Shown one piece after another: positions 47,270 to 55,599 of a DNA stretch of 64,000 nucleotides. Every line of letters begins with the position of its first letter. The stretch's first letter is position 1. The notes below the pieces were generated by a model. The model did not search any database, was not told the DNA's origin, and saw nothing but the letters and a program-made list of their open reading frames with translations. The position numbers and the translations under genes are program-made. Source of the DNA: Streptomyces longhuiensis. Its GTDB lineage: Bacteria; Actinomycetota; Actinomycetes; Streptomycetales; Streptomycetaceae. The stretch spans positions 6,030,001 through 6,094,000 of the forward strand of contig NZ_CP085173.1 of assembly GCF_020616555.1 (NCBI RefSeq), given 5' to 3'.

Positions 47270-48274
47270 GTGACGCACCCAGTACCGGCCGCCCCGACCA
47301 CCGCCGCGAACGCCCCCGCCCCCCTGGATCCCCTCGACCGGCGCATCGTCGCCGCCCTGCAGATCGACGGGCGGGCGTCGTGGCGGCGGATCGCGGGCGC
47401 GATCGGGCAGCCCGAGCGGAAGGTGGCGCGGCGGGGGCTGCGGTTGCTGGAGAGCGGGGACGTGGCCGTGCGCGGGCTCGTCGTGCGGGGCGAGACCGTG
47501 ATCCTGCGGATGACCTGCCGGCCGGGGTCGGTGCGGGACGCGGCCGTGGCGGCCGCCCGGCGCGCGGACTGCATCTTCTCGTACGCGCTCGCGGGACCGG
47601 TCGACTGTGTGGCCGAACTCCAGTTTCCGCAAGGGCAGTTGGGGCCGCTGATGCTCGACGAGGTGCCCGCGCTGCCCGGTCTCCTCTCGCAGAGCGTGTC
47701 GCCGGTGCTGCGGTACTTCAGGACCGTGCACGAGTGGTCGCCGGGGATCCTCGACGCCGGGGAGATCGAGGCGCTGGGTGGCCCGTCCGGGACCGTCGAC
47801 GAGATCGGGCTCCCGGATGTCGAGGTCGGGCCCGAGGAGTGGGCGATTCTGGGGGCGCTCGCCGAGGACGGGCGGCGGACCCACGAGGACCTGGCCGCCG
47901 TCGCCGGTGTCTCCGTGGCGACCGCCCGCCGCCGCGTCGAGACGCTGACCCGCGACGGGCACGTGAGCATCCGGGCCGCCGTCGAGCCCGCGCTGCTCGG
48001 CCTCCCGGTCGAGGCGCTCCTGTGGATCAGGACCCGGCCCGACGAGGTCGAGAAGGTGGGCCGGCTGCTCGTCGATTCGCCGCTCGTGCGGTACGCCGCC
48101 GTGGTCATGGGTGAGCACCAGCTCCTGGTCGACGTGACGCAGCCGTCGAAGGCCGCGCTGTACGAGTTCCTGACGTCCTCGCCCTGGGTGCGGCATGTGG
48201 AGGCCGTGCAGTCGCATCTGGTGGTCGACGCGTTCAAGCGCAGCGGGGTGGAGTTCCCGACGTCCAGCCGCTGA
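47270..48274 (+). CDS. Lrp/AsnC family regulator with two HTH-sensor halves
   Basis: A 334-aa duplicated Lrp/AsnC-type regulator. The first HTH (LDPLDRRIVAALQIDGRASW, RIAGAIGQPERKVARRGLRL) is followed by a sensor half. A second HTH (EEWAILGALAEDGRRTHEDL, AAVAGVSVATARRRVETL) and RAM-like domain (VVMGEHQLLVDVTQPSKAAL) follow. TATGGT at about 47257-47262 sits seven bases before the GTG at 47270, which suggests a leaderless transcript; an ATG at 47258 is less likely. It lies directly upstream of the amidase-transporter operon on the same strand and is the obvious candidate to regulate it. The effector is probably an amino acid or amide. Confidence 0.88.
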   Translation: MTHPVPAAPTTAANAPAPLDPLDRRIVAALQIDGRASWRRIAGAIGQPERKVARRGLRLLESGDVAVRGLVVRGETVILRMTCRPGSVRDAAVAAARRADCIFSYALAGPVDCVAELQFPQGQLGPLMLDEVPALPGLLSQSVSPVLRYFRTVHEWSPGILDAGEIEALGGPSGTVDEIGLPDVEVGPEEWAILGALAEDGRRTHEDLAAVAGVSVATARRRVETLTRDGHVSIRAAVEPALLGLPVEALLWIRTRPDEVEKVGRLLVDSPLVRYAAVVMGEHQLLVDVTQPSKAALYEFLTSSPWVRHVEAVQSHLVVDAFKRSGVEFPTSSR

Positions 48275-48285
48275 CGTTCGTAATG

Positions 48286-48360
48286 CGACTGAAATCTTCA
48301 TAGTCGTGAGGCTCGCGTCTTAAAAGTTCATACATCTTTAGGTGTTGACTGAAAACGTCA
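48286..48360 (+). promoter_or_regulatory. promoter with repeated GACTGAAA boxes before the amidase operon
   Basis: CGACTGAAATCTTCA (48286-48300, with inner dyad TGAAATCTTCA) recurs as TTGACTGAAAACGTCA (48345-48360, with dyad TGAC-N7-GTCA). TTGACT at 48345 is also a good -35. Two boxes about 60 bp apart in an AT-richer stretch look like an Lrp-type multi-site operator. Confidence 0.55.
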
Positions 48361-48444
48361 GCGCCTTCAGTGTGGTGCAGCACACGCGTCGCCGATCCCG
48401 CCTCCGGTCGGCCGCGCCTCTCTGCCTGCTGCCCTAGGACTGCC

Positions 48445-49926
48445 ATGCCCGTTTCCACCGGTCCCGCCGACTCCGGCCACGCCGCCCCCGGCCCCGCCGA
48501 TTCCGCTCCCGCGGCGGACGAACTCTGTGTCCTCGACGCCGTCGACCTCGCGGCGCGCGTCCGTCGCGGTGAGCTGTCGGCCCGCGAGGTCGTCCAGGCT
48601 CACCTCGACCGCATCGAACGCCTCAACCCCGCCCTCAACGCGATCGTCACCCTGGACCCCGAGGGCGCCCTCGCCGCGGCCGCCGTCGCCGACGAGCGTC
48701 AGGCGCGCGGTGAGGAGCTCGGGCCGCTGCACGGTCTGCCCATCGCGTTCAAGGACACCCACCTCACCCGCGGCATGCGCACCACCCACGGCTCGCCCCT
48801 CTTCGCCGAGCACGTCCCCGACGAGGACGAGCTGCTCGTGCGGCGCATCCAGGACGCGGGCGCCATCCGCATCGGCAAGACCAACGTCCCCGAGTTCGCG
48901 GCCGGTTCGCACACCTTCAACCCCGTCTTCGGCGCGACCAGGAACCCGTACGACACGAAGCGGTCGGCGGGCGGCAGCAGTGGCGGGGCCGCGGCCGCGC
49001 TCGCCGCCGGGTTCCAGCCGCTCGCCGACGGCAGCGACATGGGCGGTTCCCTGCGCAACCCGGCGTCCTTCTGCAACGTCGTCGGCCTGCGACCCACCCC
49101 CGGCCGCGTCCCCTCGCACCCGGCCGGCAACCTGTGGGAGACCCTCGCCGTCGCCGGGCCCATGGGGCGCACCGTCGCCGACACCGCGCTGCTGCTGTCC
49201 GTCATGGCCGGGCCCGACCCGCGCGTCCCGATCTCCCTGGAGGGGCCGGGCGCCGCCTTCCGCGCACCGCTCGGGCGGGACGCGGCCGGGCTGCGGGTGG
49301 CGTTCGCGCCCGACCTCGGAGGGCGGGTCGCCGTCGACCGCGACGTGCGCGACGTCTTCGAGCGGCAGGCCGAGGTCTTCGAGGAACTCGGCTGCGTCGT
49401 CACCGAGGACTGCCCCGACCTGGACGGTGCCGAGGACGTCTTCCGCACGCTGCGCGCCCAGGAGTTCAACCAGGGGCTCGGCGCGCTCCTCGACAGCGAC
49501 CGCGCCTCCCTGAAGGACAGCCTCGTCTGGAACATCGAGGAGGGGCGACGCCTGACCGGCGCCGACCTCGCCCGCGCGACCGCCGAGCACGCCCGCATCC
49601 ACCTCGCGGCCGTCGGCTTCTTCGAGCGCTACGACGTACTGGTCGCGCCCGTCAGCCAGGTCACCCCCTTCGCGGTGGAGGCGGAGTACCCGACCGTCAT
49701 CGACGGGCAGCCGCAGCACACCTACCTCGACTGGATGCGCTCGGCGTACTTCCTCTCCGTCCTGGGCGCACCCGCCCTCTCCGTACCGGCCGGCTTCACC
49801 GGAGCCGGGCTCCCCGTCGGGCTCCAGATCGTCGGCCCGCCCCGCGCCGAGCGGACCGTGCTCGAGGTCGGTGCCGCCTACGAGGCCGCCACCGGGCACG
49901 GACGCCGTCGCCCCTCCCTCTCGTAG
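48445..49926 (+). CDS. amidase (amidase signature family)
   Basis: A 493-aa amidase-signature hydrolase. The catalytic triad is Lys103 (GLPIAFKDTHL), cis-Ser178 (RSAGGSSGGAAAAL) and nucleophile Ser202 (GSDMGGSLRNPASFCNVVGLR), with the usual 24-residue spacing between the serines. Length and order fit AtzF/indoleacetamide-hydrolase-like members, and the C-terminal SVPAGFTGAGLPVGLQIVGPP is standard. It releases ammonia from an amide whose identity is unknown. The residue after the catalytic Lys (DTHLTRGM) suggests a small organic amide. It is followed by a DUF3311/symporter pair, so uptake and hydrolysis are probably coupled. The ATG at 48445 has a weak upstream site. Confidence 0.93.
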   Translation: MPVSTGPADSGHAAPGPADSAPAADELCVLDAVDLAARVRRGELSAREVVQAHLDRIERLNPALNAIVTLDPEGALAAAAVADERQARGEELGPLHGLPIAFKDTHLTRGMRTTHGSPLFAEHVPDEDELLVRRIQDAGAIRIGKTNVPEFAAGSHTFNPVFGATRNPYDTKRSAGGSSGGAAAALAAGFQPLADGSDMGGSLRNPASFCNVVGLRPTPGRVPSHPAGNLWETLAVAGPMGRTVADTALLLSVMAGPDPRVPISLEGPGAAFRAPLGRDAAGLRVAFAPDLGGRVAVDRDVRDVFERQAEVFEELGCVVTEDCPDLDGAEDVFRTLRAQEFNQGLGALLDSDRASLKDSLVWNIEEGRRLTGADLARATAEHARIHLAAVGFFERYDVLVAPVSQVTPFAVEAEYPTVIDGQPQHTYLDWMRSAYFLSVLGAPALSVPAGFTGAGLPVGLQIVGPPRAERTVLEVGAAYEAATGHGRRRPSLS

Positions 49927-49986
49927 CCCTCCCTCCCATAGCCCCACCTCCCGTTGCCGCACCCTCCGCAGTCGTATGGAGCCCTG

Positions 49987-50217
49987 ATGAGAAAACCGCA
50001 CGTGATCTGGGCCGTCGTGCCCGTACTGGCTTTCCTCAGCACCCCGTTCCTGCCCTTCGTCAACGGCCCGTACCTCTGGTTCGGCATCCCCTCCGTCCTG
50101 GCCTGGTGCCTGCTGTGGACGGCCGGTACGACGGCTTCGCTCGCCCTCGTCGAGCACCTCGCGCGCACCGACAACGAACGCGCCGACCGCGACGAGGCCG
50201 AGGAGGCCGCCGCATGA
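49987..50217 (+). CDS. DUF3311 small membrane subunit
   Basis: A 76-aa two-helix protein: HVIWAVVPVLAFLSTPFLPFV and LWFGIPSVLAWCLLWTAGTT, then a charged tail ARTDNERADRDEAEEA. DUF3311 proteins are regularly encoded directly before a solute:sodium symporter and are regarded as its small partner. The last codons overlap the symporter start (ATGA), which implies coupled translation and a stoichiometric complex. It is 60 bp downstream of the amidase. Confidence 0.9.
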   Translation: MRKPHVIWAVVPVLAFLSTPFLPFVNGPYLWFGIPSVLAWCLLWTAGTTASLALVEHLARTDNERADRDEAEEAAA

Positions 50218-51641
50218 ACACCACCATGGTCATCACTCTCATCGGCATGGTCTCCATCGCCGTCGTCGGCGTGAGCGGGCGCAGACCGCGCAGCGGGGAA
50301 CTCGGCGAATGGACCGTGGGGAAACGGAAGTTCTCCACCTTCACCACCTGGTTCCTCCAGGCGGGCGAGGCCTTCACGACCTTCAGCTTCCTCGGTCTCG
50401 CGGGCATCGCCTTCGGCGGAGGTGTCGCCGCCGCGTTCGCGCTGTGCTACCTCGCGATCAACTTCGTCCTGCAGTACTTCACCGCGCCCCGGATGCGTGA
50501 ACTCGGCCGCAAGGGCGGCTACTTGACGCAGGCGGACTTCTTCGCCGACCGCTACCGCAGCCCTCTGCTCGGCAAGGTCGTCGCCGTCGTCGGCGCCGTC
50601 TTCCTGCTGCCGTACCTCCAGCTCCAGATCACCGGGCTCGGGATGATCGTCCAGCTCGCCACCGGCAGCCGCACGGGCGGCAACCTCAGCATGGTCCTCG
50701 CCACCGTCCTCACCGTCGCCTTCGTCCTGTGGTCCGGCATCCGCGGCATCGCCCGCGTCGCCTATCTCAAGGACGCCCTGATGATCGTCGGGCTTCTGGT
50801 GCTGATCATCGGCGTCGCGGTCTCCGTGAAGGGCGGGATCGGCGGCCTCTTCGAGACCGTGCGGGACAGTCACCCACAGCTCCTGACGCTCCATCAGGAG
50901 GGGTACGACGCCACGTTCTTCGTCACCGCCGTCATCATCTCCGGCATCGGCGGCGGACTCGGCACCATGGCCCACCTGTGGCCGCCGGTCCTCGCCGCCG
51001 TCAGCGGGCGCGCCCTGCGCAAGAACGCCGTCTGGCTGCCGCTCTACCAGATAGCACTCGGCATCCCGGTGATCGTCGGCTTCGCGGGAATCCTCATGGT
51101 GAAGCCGGGCTCGCCCGCGAACTCCGTCGCCCTCACCCTCGCCGGCCAGACCCTGCCCGGCTGGCTCGTCGGCGTCGTCGCGGTCGCCGCGGCCTCGGCC
51201 GCCATGGTCCCCTCGGCGGCCATCGTCGTGGGCATCTCCAGCCTGCTGTCCCGCAACCTGCTGAGCGCGCGCAACGAACGTACGCAGCTGCGCACCAATC
51301 ACCTCTGCGTGGTCGCGGCCGCCGCGCTCGCCCTCGTGCTCGGCCTGACCAGGCCCGGACTCCTGTCCGACCTGCTGCTGCTCACCTACGGAGGCCTCAC
51401 CCAGCTCGCCCCGGCGATCGTCATGGGCCTGGCGAAGAAGGTGCGTCTGGACGCCGTGCCCGCACTGCTCGGCATCCTGACCGGCGTCGGCGTCCTGATC
51501 TGGCTCACCTTCGGGAGCGTGGACGTCGGCACGGTCGACACCGGGCTCATCGCGCTCGTGCCGAACCTGGTGGTGACGGCGGTCGCTCAACTCGTGGTGC
51601 GGTCCCGCTCCCTGGCCGCCGTGCCGGCCGAGGCCAACTGA
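50214..51641 (+). CDS. sodium:solute symporter family protein
   Basis: A 475-aa SSS-family transporter with about thirteen helices. Family marks are the WTVGKRKFSTFTTWFLQAGEAFTTFSFLG segment near the start, RYRSPLLGKVVAVVGAVFLLP, the GGLGTMAHLWPP region and AASAAMVPSAAIVVGISSLL. It resembles monocarboxylate/panthothenate-type members that need a DUF3311 partner. It is expected to import the substrate whose breakdown begins with the upstream amidase, driven by Na+. It is convergent with the GH65-like gene, with a hairpin between them. Confidence 0.92.
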   Translation: MNTTMVITLIGMVSIAVVGVSGRRPRSGELGEWTVGKRKFSTFTTWFLQAGEAFTTFSFLGLAGIAFGGGVAAAFALCYLAINFVLQYFTAPRMRELGRKGGYLTQADFFADRYRSPLLGKVVAVVGAVFLLPYLQLQITGLGMIVQLATGSRTGGNLSMVLATVLTVAFVLWSGIRGIARVAYLKDALMIVGLLVLIIGVAVSVKGGIGGLFETVRDSHPQLLTLHQEGYDATFFVTAVIISGIGGGLGTMAHLWPPVLAAVSGRALRKNAVWLPLYQIALGIPVIVGFAGILMVKPGSPANSVALTLAGQTLPGWLVGVVAVAAASAAMVPSAAIVVGISSLLSRNLLSARNERTQLRTNHLCVVAAAALALVLGLTRPGLLSDLLLLTYGGLTQLAPAIVMGLAKKVRLDAVPALLGILTGVGVLIWLTFGSVDVGTVDTGLIALVPNLVVTAVAQLVVRSRSLAAVPAEAN

Positions 51642-51699
51642 CCGGCCGCCGGGCGCCGTCGCGCGGTGTGGGGCCGTGTGCGGCGCCCGGTGGTCTCCG

Positions 51700-51725
51700 G
51701 GGCCTGCCGGTCGGGCGGCAGGCCC
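51700..51725. terminator. bidirectional terminator between symporter and GH65-like gene
   Basis: A perfect 10-bp stem GGGCCTGCCG (51700-51709) with 51716-51725 and a 6-nt loop. Its right arm touches the stop codon of the minus-strand gene. It lies 59 bp after the symporter stop. Confidence 0.7.
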
Positions 51726-54418
51726 TACCTCACCCTCAACTCCTTTACGGGCTCCGGCTTTTCGCCGTTCTCGGTGACGCGTACGTACCGGGCCGTGTGT
51801 CCCGGCGCGAAGGCCCGCCAGGCCGCCCCGTCGGCGGACGTCGTCACCGCGTACGCGCGCGTGCCCGTGACGTCCACCCCGGAGAGCTCCGCCGTCCGGC
51901 CGAGGTCGACCGTGAGGGAGGCGTGCACGGTCGCCGGCTGCCACGGGGTGGCCGGATTGCCGTCCACCGCCGCCTCCGCGTACAGGCCCGGCTCCTCGGA
52001 CGTCGCCGTCGCGGTGCGGCAGCGGGCCAGGTCGGAGGTGGGTTCGAGGTCGGGGCGCCGGGTGCGCAGGACGAGCCCGCCGCGGTCGACGGTGGCGCGC
52101 CCGGTGGGCGTGACGACGGGGAACGGCTCGCCCGCGGTCAGCCTGACCGTCGTACGCTCCGGCCCGATCGCGATGTCGTACGTGCGTCCGCGCCAGGTCA
52201 GCCCGCGCAGCGCCACGCCCCTGCCGAGCTGCGGCGGCAGCGACGGGTCCAGGCGCAGGGCGTCCTCCTCGAGGCGCAGGCCGGTCAGGCCGTGCGTGAA
52301 CACCTGGAGGAAGCCGCCCTTTCCGGTCAGGAAGTCCTGCGCGGGCGTGCCCGCGAGCGGGTCGCTGGACCCCGCCTTCGTGCCGCGCGCCTCCGAGAAC
52401 AGCCCGAACGGCTCCCGGAAGAACGGCTTCGAGGCGCGCCGCAGGAACGTGTACGTGGCACAGCCCGGCTCCCCGGCCGACGCGGCGGCCACCGCGTTCA
52501 CGGAGTCCGTCATCGCGGGCCCGTCCGGGTCGGTGTGCGCGACGTAGTAGTCCAGGGTCGCCGCGGCCGCGCCCTTCGGCATCGGCTTCCAGTCCAGCGG
52601 ATACAGCAGCAGGACCGCGTCGGCCTGCTTGATCGTCGAGCCGTTGTAGCCCTCGTACTGGAGGAAGATCTTGCGCTTGGGGTCGTAGGGGATGCGGAGC
52701 CCGTCGGCGATCGTCGTCCACGCGGCCGGGGGCGCGGCGCCCACGAGCCGGGCGGCGCGGGCGGCGGAGCGCAGGGCCGTGGCCGCGACGGCGTTCGTGT
52801 AGACCCCGTCGTCGACGCCGTTGCTGTACTCGTCGGGGCCTGCGACGTCCTTGATGGAGTACGAGCCGTCGGTGTTCTTCGTGACGCGTGAAGTCCAGTA
52901 CTCCGCGAGGCCCTCGAGCAGCGGCCAGCCGCGCGAGCGCAGCCAGGCGCGGTCGCCCGTGGCCAGGTAGTACTGCCAGACGGCGAGCGCGATGTCGCCC
53001 TGGAGGTGGTTCTGGGTGACGCAGTGCGGCGGGAACCAGCTCTGGCACTCCGTCCACAGGGCGCCGCGGCTCGCGCTGGTCCACGGGTACATGAGGCCCT
53101 TGACCGACGTCTTCAGGGCGTTGTCGGCGGCCGCCTCGCGCGTGCGGTAGCGGTACTCGAGGACGGGGCGCGCCAGTTCGGGACGGTCGGCGAGCAGCGC
53201 GGGGAACATCCACGTCTCGGCGTCCCAGAAGATCATGCCCGCGTAGGCGTCGCCGGTGAGCCCGGCGGGCGCCACGCTGTCGCGACCACCGGCGCGCACC
53301 GCCGTGAGAAGCCCGTACCGCGCGGCCCGCACCTGCTGCTGGAGGTCGGGCCGGTCCGGGACCTCGATGTCCGACGTCCACAACTTCTGCCAGGCGGCGC
53401 CGTGTCGGCGGAACAGCTCGTCCCATCCGGCGGAGGCCGCCCGCTGCGAGGCGCCGACGGCCGAGTCGTGCGGGGTGCGGGAGGTGAGAGCCGTGTCCAC
53501 GCCGATGTATTTGGTGACGGTGTACGTGCGGCCCGTGTCGACGGAGAAGGTGGCGGACTGACGGTTGGTCAACGTATCGGCGCGGCCCGCCGGGTGGGTG
53601 CGGCCGGGGGCGCGCAGGGTGGAGGCGACGACGCCGTCCTCGCGGGTGCCGTCCGTGCGGAAGCCCACCGCCATCGTGCGCTTGCCCGCGGGGCCGCCGC
53701 CGGTGGCCGCGATCCGGCGGGCGCCGCGGCCGTCGATCAGGTCGGTGACGGTCGCCTCACCGCTCCAGTGCGGCGTGACACGCAGCCGCACGGCTCCGGT
53801 GTGCGCGTGCGAGCGGTCGGTGAGCACGTCGTACGTCAGGTCGGTGCGCCGGCCGTCCTTGTGCGTCCAGGTCAGCGACGTACGGACGAATCCGCAGCGC
53901 AGGCTGAGGGTCTGCCGGTAGTGCGAGATCCGGCTGCCTGGGCCGTACGTCTCGTCGCCCACCGTCAGGTCGAGCGCGGTCCAGTTCGGCAGCGCGGCGA
54001 CGGCCTCGCGGTGCGCGGTGTTCTCGGGGCCGCGCGCGTAGAGCCCGGTGGCGAACGCCCCGTCGTAGCGCGGCGTGTAGAGCGGCCAGCCGGTCCTGTC
54101 GCCGGGCGCGGCGTAGCCCGCGCCGGACGGCGGGACGCGCACACCGAGATAACCGTTGCCGGTGTACGCGTGATAGGTGTTCGCGGGGTCGACACGGGTG
54201 GTGGCCGGGGCCCAGGCGGGGTCGCCGGTGCAGGCCTCGGGGGCCATGGGGGTCTGGGAGGCACCTGAGGTGGAGCCCGCGGGCACGGGGGCGGGATCGG
54301 CGGACGCGGGCGCCGGGCCGGGGCCGGGCGTCGCCAGGGCCGCGCCCGGTGAGGCGCCGAGCACCGCGAGTGCGAGGAGGACGGTGAGGCGGGCGGGGGA
54401 TCGGCGGGGTCGGGTCAC
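51725..54418 (-). CDS. secreted glycoside hydrolase, GH65/acid trehalase-like, with F5/8-type C domain
   Basis: 897 aa. A signal peptide (SPARLTVLLALAVLGASPGAALA) and a Pro/Ala linker precede a GH65 N-terminal beta domain (GNGYLGVRVPPSG, NWTALDLTVGDETYGPGS). The (alpha/alpha)6 catalytic domain has WDAETWMFPALL, VTQNHLQGDIALAVWQYYLAT and the general-acid block AGPDEYSNGVDDGVYTN. A carbohydrate-binding F5/8-type C module ends the protein (about residues 775-897). GH65 covers phosphorylases and the hydrolytic acid trehalases. Extracellular location and loss of the phosphorylase HQE block favour a hydrolase of trehalose or a kojibiose/glucosyl disaccharide. The GTG at 54418 gives the proper signal peptide. 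Confidence 0.88.
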   Translation of the reverse strand: MTRPRRSPARLTVLLALAVLGASPGAALATPGPGPAPASADPAPVPAGSTSGASQTPMAPEACTGDPAWAPATTRVDPANTYHAYTGNGYLGVRVPPSGAGYAAPGDRTGWPLYTPRYDGAFATGLYARGPENTAHREAVAALPNWTALDLTVGDETYGPGSRISHYRQTLSLRCGFVRTSLTWTHKDGRRTDLTYDVLTDRSHAHTGAVRLRVTPHWSGEATVTDLIDGRGARRIAATGGGPAGKRTMAVGFRTDGTREDGVVASTLRAPGRTHPAGRADTLTNRQSATFSVDTGRTYTVTKYIGVDTALTSRTPHDSAVGASQRAASAGWDELFRRHGAAWQKLWTSDIEVPDRPDLQQQVRAARYGLLTAVRAGGRDSVAPAGLTGDAYAGMIFWDAETWMFPALLADRPELARPVLEYRYRTREAAADNALKTSVKGLMYPWTSASRGALWTECQSWFPPHCVTQNHLQGDIALAVWQYYLATGDRAWLRSRGWPLLEGLAEYWTSRVTKNTDGSYSIKDVAGPDEYSNGVDDGVYTNAVAATALRSAARAARLVGAAPPAAWTTIADGLRIPYDPKRKIFLQYEGYNGSTIKQADAVLLLYPLDWKPMPKGAAAATLDYYVAHTDPDGPAMTDSVNAVAAASAGEPGCATYTFLRRASKPFFREPFGLFSEARGTKAGSSDPLAGTPAQDFLTGKGGFLQVFTHGLTGLRLEEDALRLDPSLPPQLGRGVALRGLTWRGRTYDIAIGPERTTVRLTAGEPFPVVTPTGRATVDRGGLVLRTRRPDLEPTSDLARCRTATATSEEPGLYAEAAVDGNPATPWQPATVHASLTVDLGRTAELSGVDVTGTRAYAVTTSADGAAWRAFAPGHTARYVRVTENGEKPEPVKELRVR

Positions 54419-54692
54419 GCATCCGACGATGCGGGCGGTTGCGGACGGGAGTCGGGCAACCCGCGCCGGAGGTCCCACGGATGGCGGGGGTGTCCTCGCC
54501 CCCACCCGTCCCGACGGCCAGGCGTAAGCACCCCCTTACCTGGAGAAAGTCCCTGCGTAAAGGCCTGCGCGGGCGCATGTCATCACTTCGAGTGATTCTT
54601 TGGCCTTTGCTTGCGGCGCACAACCCAGGGTTGCGACGCTGTTGCTGTCTGTCAATCTGACGGGTCGCCATGGGTCTTAGGGAGTGCAGCCA

Positions 54693-55445
54693 GTGACATT
54701 CGGTGAGCAGCCGGCGTATCTGCGCGTCGCGGGTGATCTCCGCAAGAAGATCGTCAATGGATCGCTGCCACCGCACACCCGGCTCCCGTCACAGGCCAGG
54801 ATCCGCGAGGAGTACGGCGTCTCGGACACCGTCGCCCTCGAAGCCCGCAAGGTGCTGATGGCCGAGGGTCTCGTCGAGGGGCGCTCGGGATCGGGCACGT
54901 ATGTGCGCGAGACGCCGGTACCGCGCCGCGTCGCCCGTTCCGGATACCGGCCGAGCAGCGGCTCCACCCCCTTCAAGCAGGAGCAGGCCGACGAGGCGGC
55001 GCGCGGCACGTGGGACTCCCGCAGCGAGCAGGTCGAGGCGAGCGGCGTCATCGCCGAGCGCCTCGGTGTCCGGGCCGGCGACCGCGTGATGTGTACGAAG
55101 TACGTCTACCGGGACGCGGGGGAGGCCATGATGCTCTCCACCTCCTGGGAGCCTCTCGCGGTCACGGGACGCACCCCGGTGATGCTCCCCGAGGAGGGCC
55201 CCCTCGGCGGCTGCGGCGTCGTCGAGCGCATGGCCGCCATCGACGTGATCGTGGACAACGTGACGGAGGAGGTCGGCGCCCGCCCCGGCCTCGCCGAGGA
55301 GCTCATGGCGCTCGGCGGAGTGCCCGGCCATGTCGTCCTCGTCATCCAGCGCACGTACTTCGCGTCGGGCAGACCGGTCGAGACGGCGGACGTCGTCGTC
55401 CCCGCCGACCGGTACCGGATCGCATACCACCTGCCCGTGAAGTGA
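54693..55445 (+). CDS. GntR/HutC-family regulator (UTRA domain)
   Basis: A 250-aa GntR-type regulator. The winged HTH is YLRVAGDLRKKIVNGSLPPH, TRLPSQARIREEYGVSDTVA, then ARKVLMAEGLVEGRSGSGTYV. A UTRA ligand domain (about residues 95-245) ends RTYFASGRPVETADVVVPADRYRIAYHL, the classic HutC motif. The start at GTG 54693 is preferred because AGGGAG ends eight bases before; GTG 54684 overlaps that site. It lies just upstream of the NCS1 permease on the same strand and divergent from the GH65-like gene, so either could be its target. A permease pairing is more usual for UTRA regulators. Confidence 0.9.
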   Translation: MTFGEQPAYLRVAGDLRKKIVNGSLPPHTRLPSQARIREEYGVSDTVALEARKVLMAEGLVEGRSGSGTYVRETPVPRRVARSGYRPSSGSTPFKQEQADEAARGTWDSRSEQVEASGVIAERLGVRAGDRVMCTKYVYRDAGEAMMLSTSWEPLAVTGRTPVMLPEEGPLGGCGVVERMAAIDVIVDNVTEEVGARPGLAEELMALGGVPGHVVLVIQRTYFASGRPVETADVVVPADRYRIAYHLPVK

Positions 55446-55599
55446 CCGATACGCGAACGCCCTGTCCGGGGCGCGTGACGGCGACTTAACCCGCGGCCGC
55501 CTCTCGTAACGCCGGGGCAATCACCGCCCGCCCCGCATTGTCATGCACGGCTCCTAACTTCCGTCCGTACCCGCAATCGGCCGGACGACAGGAACCCTC

